DNA from: Marinomonas communis
Lineage (GTDB): Bacteria > Pseudomonadota > Gammaproteobacteria > Pseudomonadales > Marinomonadaceae
Assembly: GCF_004363305.1 (NCBI RefSeq)
Contig: NZ_SNZA01000002.1
Location: forward strand, 248,001-312,000
Reading direction: 5' to 3'
Length of the DNA: 64,000 nt
Of this stretch, positions 27,667 through 37,473 are shown piece after piece. The notes below the pieces were generated by a model. The model saw only the letters and a list, made by a program, of their open reading frames with translations, was not told the origin of the DNA and made no database searches. The translations under genes and the position numbers were made by a program. Each line of letters starts with the position of its first letter. The first letter of the stretch is position 1.

Positions 27667-27673
27667 GATTCGC

Positions 27674-28585
27674 TTATTTGTTCTGATCAATGATCGCTTT
27701 AAGAGCTGCTAGGTCTGCATCATTTGGCATCGTTAGCGGTGGACGTACGTCACCCGCAGGCATACCTTGCAATGCAACACCCGCTTTGATCAAGCTCACA
27801 GCGTAACCTTTTTTCGTGTCACGTAGGCGGCAGAATGGGATAAAGAAGTTTTGGATAATGCGTGTCACGGTTGCTTTGTCACCCGCACGCAACGCTTTGT
27901 AGAAGCTCATCGCCATTTCAGGCATGAAGTTGTACGCAGCAGAAGAGTATGTGTTCACACCGATAGACAGGTAAGCTTCCGCGAAGATTTCCGCCGTTGG
28001 TACACCACCGATGTACACCAGACGATCACCTACTGTTTTGATGGTGTCGTTCAATGCCGCGATGTTACCCACGCCATCTTTTAGACCAACCATGTTCGGG
28101 TTGCGTGCTGCCAACTCTTTCACAGACTCAGCACTTAGGATGCCGTTACCACGGTTGTAGTAAACAAACTGAATGTCTGCGCTTTGCATCACGGCGGTCG
28201 CGTACTCAACGATACCGTCTTCAGGACATTCGGTTAGGAAAGGAGGCATCAGCAAGATACCGTCACAGCCAGCTTCTGCGGCAATGTTCGAGAACTTAGA
28301 CGCGTCTTTTACGCTGCGGCCTGCTGCGGCAATCACTGGTACGCGACCTTTTACAGTTGCCACAGACACTTCAACGATTTCACGGAAATCTTCTTCGTCT
28401 AGAGAGAAAAACTCTCCGGTACCACCTGCGATAAAGATCGATGAAACGCCGTGCTCGATGAACGCTTCCAAGCGGCCTTTGTAAGTCTCCGCGTTGAATT
28501 TACCGTTCGCGTCGAAGTCCGTTACAGGGAAAGATAAAAGACCATCACTTAGTGCTTCACGAATTTGTTCTACAGAAAAAGCCAT
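27674..28585 (-). CDS. kdgD: 5-dehydro-4-deoxyglucarate dehydratase (decarboxylating)
   Basis: A 303-residue DapA/NAL-superfamily TIM barrel. It converts 5-dehydro-4-deoxyglucarate to 2,5-dioxopentanoate with loss of water and CO2. Landmarks: IFIAGGTGEFFSLDEEDF (the G-G-T-G-E loop), VYYNRGNG with the catalytic Tyr, and MVGLKDGVGN with the Schiff-base Lys. The GTG-E-F-F variant of the first motif is typical of KdgD. It supplies the substrate of the semialdehyde dehydrogenase at the operon's end. Confidence 0.95.
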   Translation of the reverse strand: MAFSVEQIREALSDGLLSFPVTDFDANGKFNAETYKGRLEAFIEHGVSSIFIAGGTGEFFSLDEEDFREIVEVSVATVKGRVPVIAAAGRSVKDASKFSNIAAEAGCDGILLMPPFLTECPEDGIVEYATAVMQSADIQFVYYNRGNGILSAESVKELAARNPNMVGLKDGVGNIAALNDTIKTVGDRLVYIGGVPTAEIFAEAYLSIGVNTYSSAAYNFMPEMAMSFYKALRAGDKATVTRIIQNFFIPFCRLRDTKKGYAVSLIKAGVALQGMPAGDVRPPLTMPNDADLAALKAIIDQNK

Positions 28586-28634
28586 GCTGTTTTCCTCTCT
28601 TGTTGTTATTTGATTAGAGCCTATCGGCTTACTA

Positions 28635-28664
28635 GTATGATGTTATTTGTAATACATCATACAA
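28635..28664. promoter_or_regulatory. 9-bp inverted repeat, probable GntR operator before kdgD
   Basis: GTATGATGT (28635-28643) and ACATCATAC (28654-28662) are perfectly complementary with a 10-bp spacer. The 11-mer ACATCATACAA (28654-28664) recurs exactly at 33478-33488 in front of the transporter genes. TTGTATGA-type half sites are common for FCD-GntR regulators. It lies in the 118-bp gap between garD and kdgD, suggesting an internal regulated promoter. Confidence 0.65.
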
Positions 28665-28703
28665 CTATACAATTAAATAGCAATGCTATTTACCAATTTA
28701 AAA

Positions 28704-30275
28704 TCAGGTCACTGGCGCAGGGTTAAACAGCACCAAATCGTTGTGCAGGCCAAGGCGGTCCGCAGCCACTTGTTTGCGGCCAGAAGCCACGTCCAGAATC
28801 AGGTGGAAAAGCTCCCACCCCGCTTCTTCTAAGGTAATTTCTTTGCTCGCAATGCGTCCTGCATCCATATCAATCAGATCGTGCCAACGCTTACCTAACG
28901 TGGAGTTGGTGGACACTTTGATCACTGGCGCGACTTCTAAGCCATATGGCGTGCCACGGCCGGTGGTGAAGACTTGGATGTTCATGCCTGAGGCAAACTG
29001 CAAGGTGCCACAGATAAAGTCACTGGCTGGCGTCGCGGCGAAGTTCAAACCACGCTTACGAATACGTTCACCAGGGCTTAATACATCGACAATCGGGCTG
29101 TTACCGGATTTGGTAATCGAGCCTAATGACTTCTCAACGATGTTGTTCAAACCGCCCTTTTTGTTGCCAGGCGTGGTGTTAGCACTGCGATCCGCTTTGC
29201 CTTGGCTTAAGTAATCATCAAACCACTGCATTTCTCGCAACAATGCTTGACCGACTTCCACCGTGTCGGCACGAGGCGTTAACAGATGGATGCCATCACG
29301 CACTTCAGATACTTCGGAGAACATCACCGAACCACCAGCACGTACGATCAAATCCGACGCGTAACCCACAGCTGGGTTCGCAGTCACACCAGAAAACGCA
29401 TCACTGCCGCCACATTGCATACCGACCACCAGTTCTGAGATCGGACATGGCTCACGGCGACGTTTATTCAAACGCTCAAGGTGGGCTTCGGCCATCTCCA
29501 TGATGTGATCAACCATATCTTGGAAACCGTGGTGGTTTTCGTCTTGCAGACTGACCACGTGATCTTCTAGGGTTTTCGCAGCCTCAGAATTAGGTAACAG
29601 ATTGACGGCTTGCTCTTCATCGATTTCCAGCAAACGTGATGGCGATAGCTTTTCACAGCCCAACCCGACGACCATAATTTCGCCGCCAAAATTCGGGTTC
29701 TTCGCCATATTCTGCAAAGTTCGAATCGGCACAATCGCCGCAGGCGCAGTGATCGCCACACCGCAACCATAGGTATGATTAAGAGCCACCACGCCATCCA
29801 CGTTAGGATATTTGGGCAGTAAGGTTTTCTTAATCAGCTTCACCACGTAATCGGTAATGCCCGCCACACACTGCACACTGGTGCTGATACCCAGTAGGTT
29901 TTTCGTACCCGCTGAGCCGTCTGGGTTCTTGTAGCCATCGAAAGTGTAACCTTCTAATGGTTCAAAGTTTGGCTTCTCACGAGTCGCTAATTGCAGCTCG
30001 TCTAACTTTGGTGGCGTCGGCATATCAACCACTTTCTCAGAAACCCAAGAACCTTGTTTGATCTCATGCTTGGCGTAGCCCACTACTTCGTTGTAACGAC
30101 GCACTTGCCCGCCCGTCTCGATGTCCACCAAGGCGACTTTATGGCCTTGTGGCACATCTTCGATCAAGGTAATACCACCTGGTAGCTCCGCGCCTTTTGG
30201 TGCACCCCCTTGATTCAGGATGATGGCAACGTTATCGCTGTCGTGAATTTTAATCAGGACATAAGAGGAACTCAT
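28704..30275 (-). CDS. garD: galactarate dehydratase
   Basis: A 523-residue UxaA-family dehydratase that converts galactarate (meso-galactarate) to 5-dehydro-4-deoxyglucarate. The N-terminal SAF domain (residues 1-100) is followed by the catalytic UxaA core: [13 protein letters not shown] with its conserved H and C, and [20 protein letters not shown], the family signature with the metal-binding Cys. Full length compared with E. coli GarD (523). The first four bases overlap the end of tctA, so translation is coupled. It lets this operon use galactarate as well as glucarate. Confidence 0.94.
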   Translation of the reverse strand: MSSSYVLIKIHDSDNVAIILNQGGAPKGAELPGGITLIEDVPQGHKVALVDIETGGQVRRYNEVVGYAKHEIKQGSWVSEKVVDMPTPPKLDELQLATREKPNFEPLEGYTFDGYKNPDGSAGTKNLLGISTSVQCVAGITDYVVKLIKKTLLPKYPNVDGVVALNHTYGCGVAITAPAAIVPIRTLQNMAKNPNFGGEIMVVGLGCEKLSPSRLLEIDEEQAVNLLPNSEAAKTLEDHVVSLQDENHHGFQDMVDHIMEMAEAHLERLNKRRREPCPISELVVGMQCGGSDAFSGVTANPAVGYASDLIVRAGGSVMFSEVSEVRDGIHLLTPRADTVEVGQALLREMQWFDDYLSQGKADRSANTTPGNKKGGLNNIVEKSLGSITKSGNSPIVDVLSPGERIRKRGLNFAATPASDFICGTLQFASGMNIQVFTTGRGTPYGLEVAPVIKVSTNSTLGKRWHDLIDMDAGRIASKEITLEEAGWELFHLILDVASGRKQVAADRLGLHNDLVLFNPAPVT

Positions 30276-31780
30276 GATGCGCTCTCCTGCTGGGCTTGCT
30301 TCTTACTTTTCTTATGAATCATCACGGACAACACAATGGATAGGATGATCAGTCCCCACAGCACCATCGCAATTGGGCTCTTAGTGACCAGGATCGAGTA
30401 CTCACCATAGGACTCAAGACTCTTAACAAAGTACACTTCTGCGGCACTGCCCAAGATAAAGCCGATCACCAATGGCGCAATTTCGATACCGATCTTTGTG
30501 AAGATCCAACCCGCTACACCAAAGATCAAAAGGGTCCATACATCAAACATGATGCCGTAGTTGATGGCATAAGCCCCCACCGCACACATCATCACGATGA
30601 TTGGGTACAGCACGAATTTCGGGATCAATACCACTTTTGCGATGTAACGAATGGCATAGAACATCACTATGAACATGATGATGTTGGCAAACATCAGACC
30701 CGTGATCATGGAGTACCACGTATCGATGTTCTCACCAATAAACAGTGGGCCAACTTGTAAGCCCTGCAAGGTGAAGGCGCCGATCAATACCGCCGTGGTA
30801 CTGTCACCAGGGATACCTAGGGACAATAGAGGAATCAAAGCACCACCGGTCAAACCATTGTTTGCAGACTCAGATGCAACCAAGCCTTCTGGCTCACCTT
30901 TGCCAAGTTTTTCAGGCTGTTTAGATAAGTTCTTTTGTTGCGTATACGCCAAGATCGACGCCGCGCTACCACCGATACCCGGTAGCATACCGATAAACGT
31001 ACCGATCGAAGATGAACGCAATAAGTTGCCGAATTGACCTTTAAAGATAGAGAAACTAAACGGCTTACCTTTTGATAGGTTCACCTTGTTCTCATGGGAG
31101 GTTTCTGTAACGCCCTTTTCCGCTTCTTCAATAATGGTCGAAATACCAAACAAGCCGATCAACACAGGCAGTAGAGAGAAGCCGTAAGCTAAGTAATCTT
31201 CCATAAATGGCATCATCAAGCGGTACTCACCGTTACCACCGTTCGATACATCGTAAGTGCCGATCAAGCTTAGCAACACACCAATCAGACCACTGAAGAC
31301 CCCCATCAAGATGTTTTTCGACAAAGATGCGATCACAGACATGGCAAAGAAGATCATCAAAAACTTCTCAACATACGAGAACTTAATCGCAAAATCCGCC
31401 AAGACCGGCGCAAAAAAGAACAAGATCACAGCACTAAAAAAGCCACCGAACAACGATGCTACGATACATGTTTTCAAGGCACGCTCTGCTTCACCGCGCT
31501 GTGCCATTGGGTAGCCATCAAAGGTAGTGGTGATCGAAGACGGTGTTCCTGGGATGTTCAATAACACCGCTGGCACCAAGCCACCTGAAATACCACCCAC
31601 GTATAAACCGAGCAAAAGTGCCAAGCCTTCTTGCAAACCCAACGTGTAGGTCAAAGGCAAACACACCGCAACCGCCATGGTCGCTGTCATGCCTGGAATC
31701 GCACCAAAGATAATACCGATGATCGACCCAGCCGCCGCTAGCAAGAAGAAAGCTGGCGAAAGTAATTCTAAAAATTCCAT
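30272..31780 (-). CDS. tripartite tricarboxylate transporter, large membrane subunit (TctA family)
   Basis: A 502-residue membrane protein with about twelve helices. The TctA signature is present twice: [20 protein letters not shown] near residue 20-40 and a second G-x-x-PG-x-GG copy, [18 protein letters not shown], near residue 260. [18 protein letters not shown] segments link the halves. It is the channel subunit. The setting between the binding protein, TctB and garD indicates uptake of glucarate and galactarate (inference). Confidence 0.94.
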   Translation of the reverse strand: MEFLELLSPAFFLLAAAGSIIGIIFGAIPGMTATMAVAVCLPLTYTLGLQEGLALLLGLYVGGISGGLVPAVLLNIPGTPSSITTTFDGYPMAQRGEAERALKTCIVASLFGGFFSAVILFFFAPVLADFAIKFSYVEKFLMIFFAMSVIASLSKNILMGVFSGLIGVLLSLIGTYDVSNGGNGEYRLMMPFMEDYLAYGFSLLPVLIGLFGISTIIEEAEKGVTETSHENKVNLSKGKPFSFSIFKGQFGNLLRSSSIGTFIGMLPGIGGSAASILAYTQQKNLSKQPEKLGKGEPEGLVASESANNGLTGGALIPLLSLGIPGDSTTAVLIGAFTLQGLQVGPLFIGENIDTWYSMITGLMFANIIMFIVMFYAIRYIAKVVLIPKFVLYPIIVMMCAVGAYAINYGIMFDVWTLLIFGVAGWIFTKIGIEIAPLVIGFILGSAAEVYFVKSLESYGEYSILVTKSPIAMVLWGLIILSIVLSVMIHKKSKKQAQQESAS

Positions 31781-31797
31781 CGTGTCACTCCACTAGC

Positions 31798-32232
31798 CTA
31801 AGGCATCGATACAAGGAAGAAGTGATAGAGCACTACCCAAACAAAGGTCGGGGCAAGCAACGCATTGGCCACAATAATGGTGACGTTACGGCGCGTCTTT
31901 TCATGGCAATACAACATCGACATAAGGAAGACAAAAGGAATAGACGCCAATAAGAAACCAAGTCCCATATTCGGCAAAACGGAGCCGATAAAATCCATCA
32001 TCCAGAAATAACCTGGAATCAAAGCCAAGGTTGCGATTAAGCGGAAGAAGTCCGCATTTTTAACAAAAAACTGATAGCGTCCTGAGCGTATGGCACGCAA
32101 TACAGGGCGAGCATTCGTCACCACGATCACCAGGCCAAGCACCGCAATCAATGTCAAAATGATGCGCGGGAAGAATAGGTGTGACTGATCAAAGTCGATG
32201 ACAACGGTATTCAGTGAGGAAAACCAAGACAT
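31798..32232 (-). CDS. tripartite tricarboxylate transporter, small membrane subunit (TctB family)
   Basis: A 144-residue protein with four hydrophobic helices, the size and topology of TctB subunits. ATG 32232 is preferred, since AGAGGA is seven bases upstream; the longest frame adds ten residues. It sits between the binding-protein gene and tctA, the normal order, and needs both for function. TctB sequences diverge strongly, so the assignment relies on topology and context. Confidence 0.88.
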   Translation of the reverse strand: MSWFSSLNTVVIDFDQSHLFFPRIILTLIAVLGLVIVVTNARPVLRAIRSGRYQFFVKNADFFRLIATLALIPGYFWMMDFIGSVLPNMGLGFLLASIPFVFLMSMLYCHEKTRRNVTIIVANALLAPTFVWVVLYHFFLVSMP

Positions 32233-32303
32233 AACAATCCTCTCGAGGAAATCATATGCCACCGCAGGACAGACAGCGCCTGCGGGGCATGACTATCTGG
32301 ATA

Positions 32304-33356
32304 CTACTTGTGTAGGTTCTCGATAATTTTCGCGTAGCTATCACGCTTCGCTTGGAAGTGCTTTTGTGCCTCAGCAGAGGTACGGAAGTTTGGAATGAAG
32401 AATGACTTCTTCAATGTCTCTTGTACTTTGCCATCCGCAAAGACATCAGCCAAAGCCTTGTCTAGGAATGCAACCACTTCTGGAGACATGCGTTTGTTGT
32501 ACAGGAAGAAAAACTCTTTATCGAACGTGAAATCGTTTTCTGCATCCATTGGCACTTTAACGCCTAAGCCAGATGCGTATTGCAGCAACTCATCACGCGA
32601 TGTTTGACCCATACCTTCAGGATTTGCACCTTGTAGGGTGGAAGACTTCGCTGTCAGCCAAACAAAGTTCATCGCTTTTTGATCATCCGCAGGCAAACGT
32701 GTGTATTGCTCATTCGCCTGCACACTACCGTTGATCACGTCAGCAAGACCATCAAACATCGCTTGGTTTTTGTCAGACTGAGAACCTGTGTTAAGTGCTA
32801 CAAGGTTGTCTTCTTGGCCTGGGTAAGCAAGACGTACCGCGTTCTTCATCGCTGTGTAACCGATTTCCGATACACCACCTGGTTGGATCGCCACACGAAT
32901 GGTTTGACCGTTGCCGGCTGCATTCAGGATCTCATCCATGTTTTTGTATGGAGAATTCTTTGGTACGAGGTAACCGTTACCTGGGTTGGTCGCAAAAGAA
33001 GGGCCGATTTGCCATTGTTTGAATGGGTCTTCGTAGCCTTTTTGCTTGTATAGGTGACCAAGGTAGGCTTGATCATGGAAAATCATCAATGTATTACCGC
33101 TTGGTACGCGTGCTAGAGCTTGGTAGCCCGCAGAGAAGCCTACAGCATCCACTTTGATGTTTGCGTCGATCTTATCCGCCAATGCTTCAGCAATGATAGA
33201 AGACGCTTGATAGGTGTCACCACCTGTAGATTTTGAGCCGATCACGATGCGGATGTTACCGCGAATTGGGTTGTCCGCAGCAAAGGCAATCGCAGGTGCC
33301 GCAGCCACCGAACCAGCAAGCAAGGCAACTTTAGCGGTAGTCATCAGAGTTTTCAT
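32304..33356 (-). CDS. tripartite tricarboxylate transporter substrate-binding protein (TctC/Bug family)
   Basis: A 350-residue periplasmic protein. The signal peptide ends PAIAFAADNPIRG. The body has the Bug/TctC two-lobe pattern, including IRIVIGSKSTGGDTYQASSI at the front and PGGVSEIGYTAMKNAV mid-protein, although it is a divergent member (SKSTGGDTY in place of the usual PPGG-x-D). It is the first gene of the operon and presumably binds glucarate or galactarate. The region upstream holds three copies of the operator-like word. Confidence 0.88.
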   Translation of the reverse strand: MKTLMTTAKVALLAGSVAAAPAIAFAADNPIRGNIRIVIGSKSTGGDTYQASSIIAEALADKIDANIKVDAVGFSAGYQALARVPSGNTLMIFHDQAYLGHLYKQKGYEDPFKQWQIGPSFATNPGNGYLVPKNSPYKNMDEILNAAGNGQTIRVAIQPGGVSEIGYTAMKNAVRLAYPGQEDNLVALNTGSQSDKNQAMFDGLADVINGSVQANEQYTRLPADDQKAMNFVWLTAKSSTLQGANPEGMGQTSRDELLQYASGLGVKVPMDAENDFTFDKEFFFLYNKRMSPEVVAFLDKALADVFADGKVQETLKKSFFIPNFRTSAEAQKHFQAKRDSYAKIIENLHK

Positions 33357-33861
33357 AGTTATAGTCCTGTCCCGTAGTTGTTTTTGTATTAAAGACGAGA
33401 AATCCGTTCCTGACTTCCATACTGTCGTTCACTTTATGAGAAGCAGTTGGAATGATCTAGAGAACGTAATAAATCATACATCATACAAATGACCTTGCAA
33501 GCACCCAAACAACAAAAAGTCATACAACTTAATTAGGGGGTAATTTGGCGTAAATTTTGCGCGGAACGGTCGCGAATAGGTGGGTAAAATAGGGATAACT
33601 TGAAAAACTTCAGTAATAACAACTAATAATATGGCATCAGAATGTGGTTAATTAGTACGCACTTCGCATGAGTATTTTGCAGTCATCCATGCATTTCGCG
33701 CTAAAAATATCACTCTGATAAAGAGAAGAAGTGAATTAAGACTCACAAAAAACGGAGTAATTGACCAAGATAAACCGATTTATCGGCGGCTAGCCGTGCT
33801 CAAATCTCACCGTTTTAGTAAACATCAGGCACTCTTCAAGCAGGGCTAGCAAATAAGCGTC
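33357..33861. promoter_or_regulatory. 505-bp intergenic promoter region of the glucarate operon with operator words
   Basis: The segment before the binding-protein gene contains AAATCATAC (33471-33479), ACATCATACAA (33478-33488) and TCATACAACT (33520-33529), all matching the inverted repeat at 28635-28664. The first two overlap to give a tandem site. From about 33540 to 33861 the sequence is AT-rich and I see no gene, strong hairpin or known motif. Confidence 0.6.
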
Positions 33862-34281
33862 TTAGGTCGCGCAATCTAGTAATGAATGCGGTGCCGCCTT
33901 GGCACGAGGGATGGCCAGAATGTCATAAGCGTAGACTTTCGTCAGCGTCAGAAACTCTTGCTTAATTTGGGTTAGCGAGCGCGCCACAATGCCAACAATA
34001 GGATTACTGGGAGCAAAGCTACACTGAAATTTACGCAGCGCCAGACTCAAAGAAGCGTACGTATCGATGGCTTGCTCAAACTGTTCCAGTCGGCACTGGG
34101 TCTCAGCTAGGTTCAAATCGCTGACCACCAGCGCATTGATGGCGGCTTCGGTGTCGTACCAACAGTCAATCATCTCCAAAGCAATATCAGACGCTTCCTG
34201 ATAATAGTCAGCAGCCTTGGCATTTTCACCACATTGAAACGCTTGATTACCAGCAACAATGACACGCTTCCAATCTTCCAT
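33862..34281 (-). CDS. TPR-like helical protein (possibly DUF2753), Fur-box-preceded
   Basis: A 139-residue soluble helical protein. WKRVIVAGNQAFQCGENAKAADYYQEASDIA and SDLNLAETQCRLEQFEQAIDTYASL each have the A-G/L-A-Y-A spacing of tetratricopeptide helices. The overall pattern resembles Vibrio DUF2753 proteins as I recall them; that is uncertain. A strong Fur-type palindrome (34314-34332) lies 33 bp upstream of the ATG, so expression is probably iron-repressed. The role is unknown; TPR proteins mediate protein contacts. Confidence 0.65.
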   Translation of the reverse strand: MEDWKRVIVAGNQAFQCGENAKAADYYQEASDIALEMIDCWYDTEAAINALVVSDLNLAETQCRLEQFEQAIDTYASLSLALRKFQCSFAPSNPIVGIVARSLTQIKQEFLTLTKVYAYDILAIPRAKAAPHSLLDCAT

Positions 34282-34313
34282 GGAAAACCCTCGCTAAGTG
34301 TGAGCAATGCGCT

Positions 34314-34332
34314 AATGATAATAACTATCATT
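34314..34332. promoter_or_regulatory. Fur box
   Basis: AATGATA (34314-34320) and TATCATT (34326-34332) form a perfect palindrome around ATAAC, giving a 19-bp site very close to the Fur consensus GATAATGATAATCATTATC. It lies in the 66-bp gap before the TPR-like gene, where its promoter must be. Confidence 0.8.
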
Positions 34333-34347
34333 TGTATTTATCTAGCA

Positions 34348-35760
34348 CTAAAGCATTATTTTTTTCGCGTGCAGGGCAATTAAACGCACCCATTGATCCA
34401 GTTGCTCAGTGCTTGGACCGGTAAAGCCGAGCAACAAACCAGGTCTCGGCAATGGCTCAGGCAGGGAATGATAGTGCTGATGCAGCCATGATAAGGCGAG
34501 CCCCTGCTCAGCACAGGCCTGATCAAGCTGTCTCCATACTTGCTCGGGCTGGCGGATATGGCTTTTGAAATACGCGATAACATGCATGCCGCCACTTGGC
34601 TTATCCCATTCAAACCAAGGCTCCAAATGCTGAGACAACAAAGCTAATAGAGCATCCCTTTTTTCACGATAATGGCGTCTCATACGGTTTAAATGCCGAT
34701 AGAAGCTGCCATTTGTCATAAAGTCTGCCACAACGGGCTGCATCGGCAGAGAAGCCGACACACCTAAGGCTTGTTGACTGGATAGCAGGCGATCGACTTG
34801 GGATAACGGCGCGATGATAAATCCCATGCGTAGCCCTCGAAACAACACCTTAGACAAGCTCCCAACGTAGAAAATACGCTCTTGGGCTGAGCCTCGATGT
34901 TGCGCTAACTGCATCAAAGGCACCGATGCACGACCTTGATACAAGAACTCGTTGTCGTAATCGTCTTCGATGATAAAACCCTGTCCGGCTTGCAATGCAT
35001 CCAGCCATTGCTCTCGAACGGGTGAACTGTAACTGATGCCCAGAGGATATTGTCGGTTAGGGGTGAGCACTGCCGCCCAATCGGATACTTGAGTAGGAGG
35101 CAAAGCGCCATCGCTCTGAACCGCCAAAGGCTGCACCGCAACATTGGCCAAACTTGCATGCAGAGGAGGGTAGGTGGGTTCTTCTAAGAACCAATGTCGG
35201 CAACAGGACTGCAAGGCATGCGCTAGCAACGCCATGGCATCTCGGCTACCGGCAGTGATCACCACTTGCTCAGGTAAGCACGACAAGCCGCGTAGAGCGT
35301 ACAAGTATGCCACGATCGCTTGGCGCAGTGCCGGCAAGCCCGCTCGGTAGCTGCCCATCAAGACATTGGGATCAGGGGACAACCAAGCACGGCGCATGCT
35401 GGCCGCCCACTCCTTACTCGGAAACTGACTGACATCCACCCCAGAATCAAAGCCGCCTTTGCGAGACGACTCAACCAATGTTGCAGCCGGTTCCGCACTG
35501 ACCGAAATACGCTCCACAGGCGCAACAAAAATCCCACGTTTTGGCTCACTGCGCAGCACCCCTTCCGCAATCAACTGTTCATAGGTTTGAATCACCACAC
35601 TGCGGGACACCCCTAAAGAACGGGCGAAAGTACGACTAGAAGGCAACTTATCCCCAACCGCCAAGCGGCCTTGCTCAATGGCTTCAAGCAGCTGCTGCTG
35701 TAATTGCTGATACCTTGGCGTCTCATTGGACTCCAAACTAAACGAAAGACTGGCGATCAT
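34348..35760 (-). CDS. MocR/PdxR-type regulator (GntR HTH fused to aminotransferase domain)
   Basis: A 470-residue protein. GntR winged helix in residues 10-70 (LPSSRTFARSLGVSRSVVIQ) and fold-type I aminotransferase domain from about residue 115. FIIEDDYDNEFLYQGRASVP and YVGSLSKVLFRGLRMGF (PLP lysine) are typical of the PdxR-like branch of MocR. Its target is not obvious: the amidohydrolase gene 75 bp upstream is on the same strand, and the gene downstream is the Fur-box TPR protein. Confidence 0.9.
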   Translation of the reverse strand: MIASLSFSLESNETPRYQQLQQQLLEAIEQGRLAVGDKLPSSRTFARSLGVSRSVVIQTYEQLIAEGVLRSEPKRGIFVAPVERISVSAEPAATLVESSRKGGFDSGVDVSQFPSKEWAASMRRAWLSPDPNVLMGSYRAGLPALRQAIVAYLYALRGLSCLPEQVVITAGSRDAMALLAHALQSCCRHWFLEEPTYPPLHASLANVAVQPLAVQSDGALPPTQVSDWAAVLTPNRQYPLGISYSSPVREQWLDALQAGQGFIIEDDYDNEFLYQGRASVPLMQLAQHRGSAQERIFYVGSLSKVLFRGLRMGFIIAPLSQVDRLLSSQQALGVSASLPMQPVVADFMTNGSFYRHLNRMRRHYREKRDALLALLSQHLEPWFEWDKPSGGMHVIAYFKSHIRQPEQVWRQLDQACAEQGLALSWLHQHYHSLPEPLPRPGLLLGFTGPSTEQLDQWVRLIALHAKKIML

Positions 35761-35834
35761 GATCTGGTCTGGCTCAAGCTTACTTTAATAATAAATTATC
35801 AGCCTACCAGATCCTTCATCTATCGCCAGAGGTT

Positions 35835-37193
35835 TTAGCTATTTACAAGACTCTTCAGGCGCTGGACCACGTTCATGGCATCCTGTGTCAGTTGCTGCTC
35901 GTCCACACCTAGAACACGCCCACCTTGAACGACGGGCTTACCATTTACAAAACTCATATGAATCTCACTGGGCTCACCTGCCATTACAGGTGCCCATTCA
36001 CTTTGGTGAATGCCAGCTAAACGAGGACTGTCCAAGCGATACAAGACAATATCAGCCCCATAGCCCAAGGCCAGTTTGCCCGTTTTAAACCCAAGGAGGT
36101 CAGCGCCATTTTCTGTAGCCCACCCCATGACACCTTCTGGACTGGTAGCATCTGCTCCATGCTGGGTGCGGTGTAGCAACCAAGCAAAGTTCATTTCTTG
36201 GAGCATGGAGCCACCTTCACTGGACGCTGAACCATCTACCCCTAGGGTAATTTTCATACCCGCTTTTGCCATGTCAATCACTGGGGCAATGCCACTGCCA
36301 AGGCGACTATTAGACGTAGGGCAATGGGCTATACGAGTCCCAGACCGAGCCAATTTATCAATGGCTGGACGATCTGCTTTCACCAGATGGGCAAACCAAA
36401 CATCTTCCCCAAGCCAACCACAAGAATCGGCGTAATCCACAGCACTCATGCCATGTTGTGTTTGTGCTACTTGTTCGTCGTAGCTGACTTCTAACAGATG
36501 GGTGTGGCGTTTTAGCCCGTGAGCTTTGGCAAACTCCCCAAAGGCCAGCAAATCGTCTCTAGGAGAGGTGTGCACTAGGCTAGTAGGCGCCACCACCAAG
36601 CGTCGCATACTCAGGTCTGAACCATCATGGTAACGCTGGCGACTGGCTTCCATCCGACTGATGGCCAAATCTAAGGTTTCTGGCTGAATTCGATTGCCCT
36701 GCATACCTCGATGGCTGCCAGTGGTCGTAGTGGCCCCGCGACACAAGACAAAGCGAATTCCCAACTCTTCTGCTGCCTGCCAAACCGCATCCTCCAATTC
36801 AGGGGAAGTCCCCGCATGATACAAATAATGCTGGTCCGCACAGGTGGCGACACCAGAGCGCAGCAATTCATAAAAACCGACTTTAGCAGCTACATACATA
36901 TCGTCTGGAGTGATTTTGGGCCAGTAGCGATAAGGCACTTGCGCCAACCATTCACCTAACGGAACCTGACGCCCCTCAGGAATGCCCTTTAGCACAGACT
37001 GAGCAAGATGATGATGGGTATTCACAAAACCTGGGTAAGCCACGCAATGACGGCCATCGATGGCGGTTTCTCCATCTTCTAAAGGTAAGTCTTCACCTAT
37101 GGCGGTGATCACATCTCCTTGGATGCGAATACTGTTGGCCGAACCCGCAACGGTCGGCATAGCGTGTAAGTTCTGTATGAGATAGCGGCTCAT
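35835..37193 (-). CDS. ATZ/TRZ-type amidohydrolase (8-oxoguanine deaminase-like)
   Basis: A 452-residue metal-dependent deaminase. The zinc ligands are H60-x-H62 in FVNTHHHLAQ, a His in KRHTHLLEVSYDEQ, a His in WFAHLVKADR and the Asp in TLGVDGSASSEGG. The family covers 8-oxoguanine, guanine, cytosine and s-triazine deaminases; the sequence does not decide among them. It diverges from an NMT1-type binding protein at 37703 across a 509-bp gap with a structured leader, which suggests that the two deal with the same nitrogen heterocycle, perhaps a purine (inference). Confidence 0.82.
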   Translation of the reverse strand: MSRYLIQNLHAMPTVAGSANSIRIQGDVITAIGEDLPLEDGETAIDGRHCVAYPGFVNTHHHLAQSVLKGIPEGRQVPLGEWLAQVPYRYWPKITPDDMYVAAKVGFYELLRSGVATCADQHYLYHAGTSPELEDAVWQAAEELGIRFVLCRGATTTTGSHRGMQGNRIQPETLDLAISRMEASRQRYHDGSDLSMRRLVVAPTSLVHTSPRDDLLAFGEFAKAHGLKRHTHLLEVSYDEQVAQTQHGMSAVDYADSCGWLGEDVWFAHLVKADRPAIDKLARSGTRIAHCPTSNSRLGSGIAPVIDMAKAGMKITLGVDGSASSEGGSMLQEMNFAWLLHRTQHGADATSPEGVMGWATENGADLLGFKTGKLALGYGADIVLYRLDSPRLAGIHQSEWAPVMAGEPSEIHMSFVNGKPVVQGGRVLGVDEQQLTQDAMNVVQRLKSLVNS

Positions 37194-37473
37194 GTCCTCT
37201 CCTGAGTTGGAAAGAGCAATGTCTTGATCGTCATAACGATGCTAACCGCTTCTACTCTTTTGCATAGGGTACAAAGTAAAGTGTCGCACACGAAGGCGAC
37301 CCACTAGAATAAGAAGCAAATCTTATACCAGCATGAAACGTAAATTTCATGGCTTGCTATCACCAAAACGGTTAGACCACCTCTAATAATGTCCCGTTAT
37401 AGTGCAACAAAACCTTAAAACGTCGTCGATCATGGAAGTAAAGTTGGCCTATCGCTTGCATTGTCATAACCAA

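Noticed and set aside
33540..33861. Small genes or RNA in the AT-rich gap before the glucarate operon
   Set aside because: No frame with a start signal, no strong hairpin and no known RNA motif was found.
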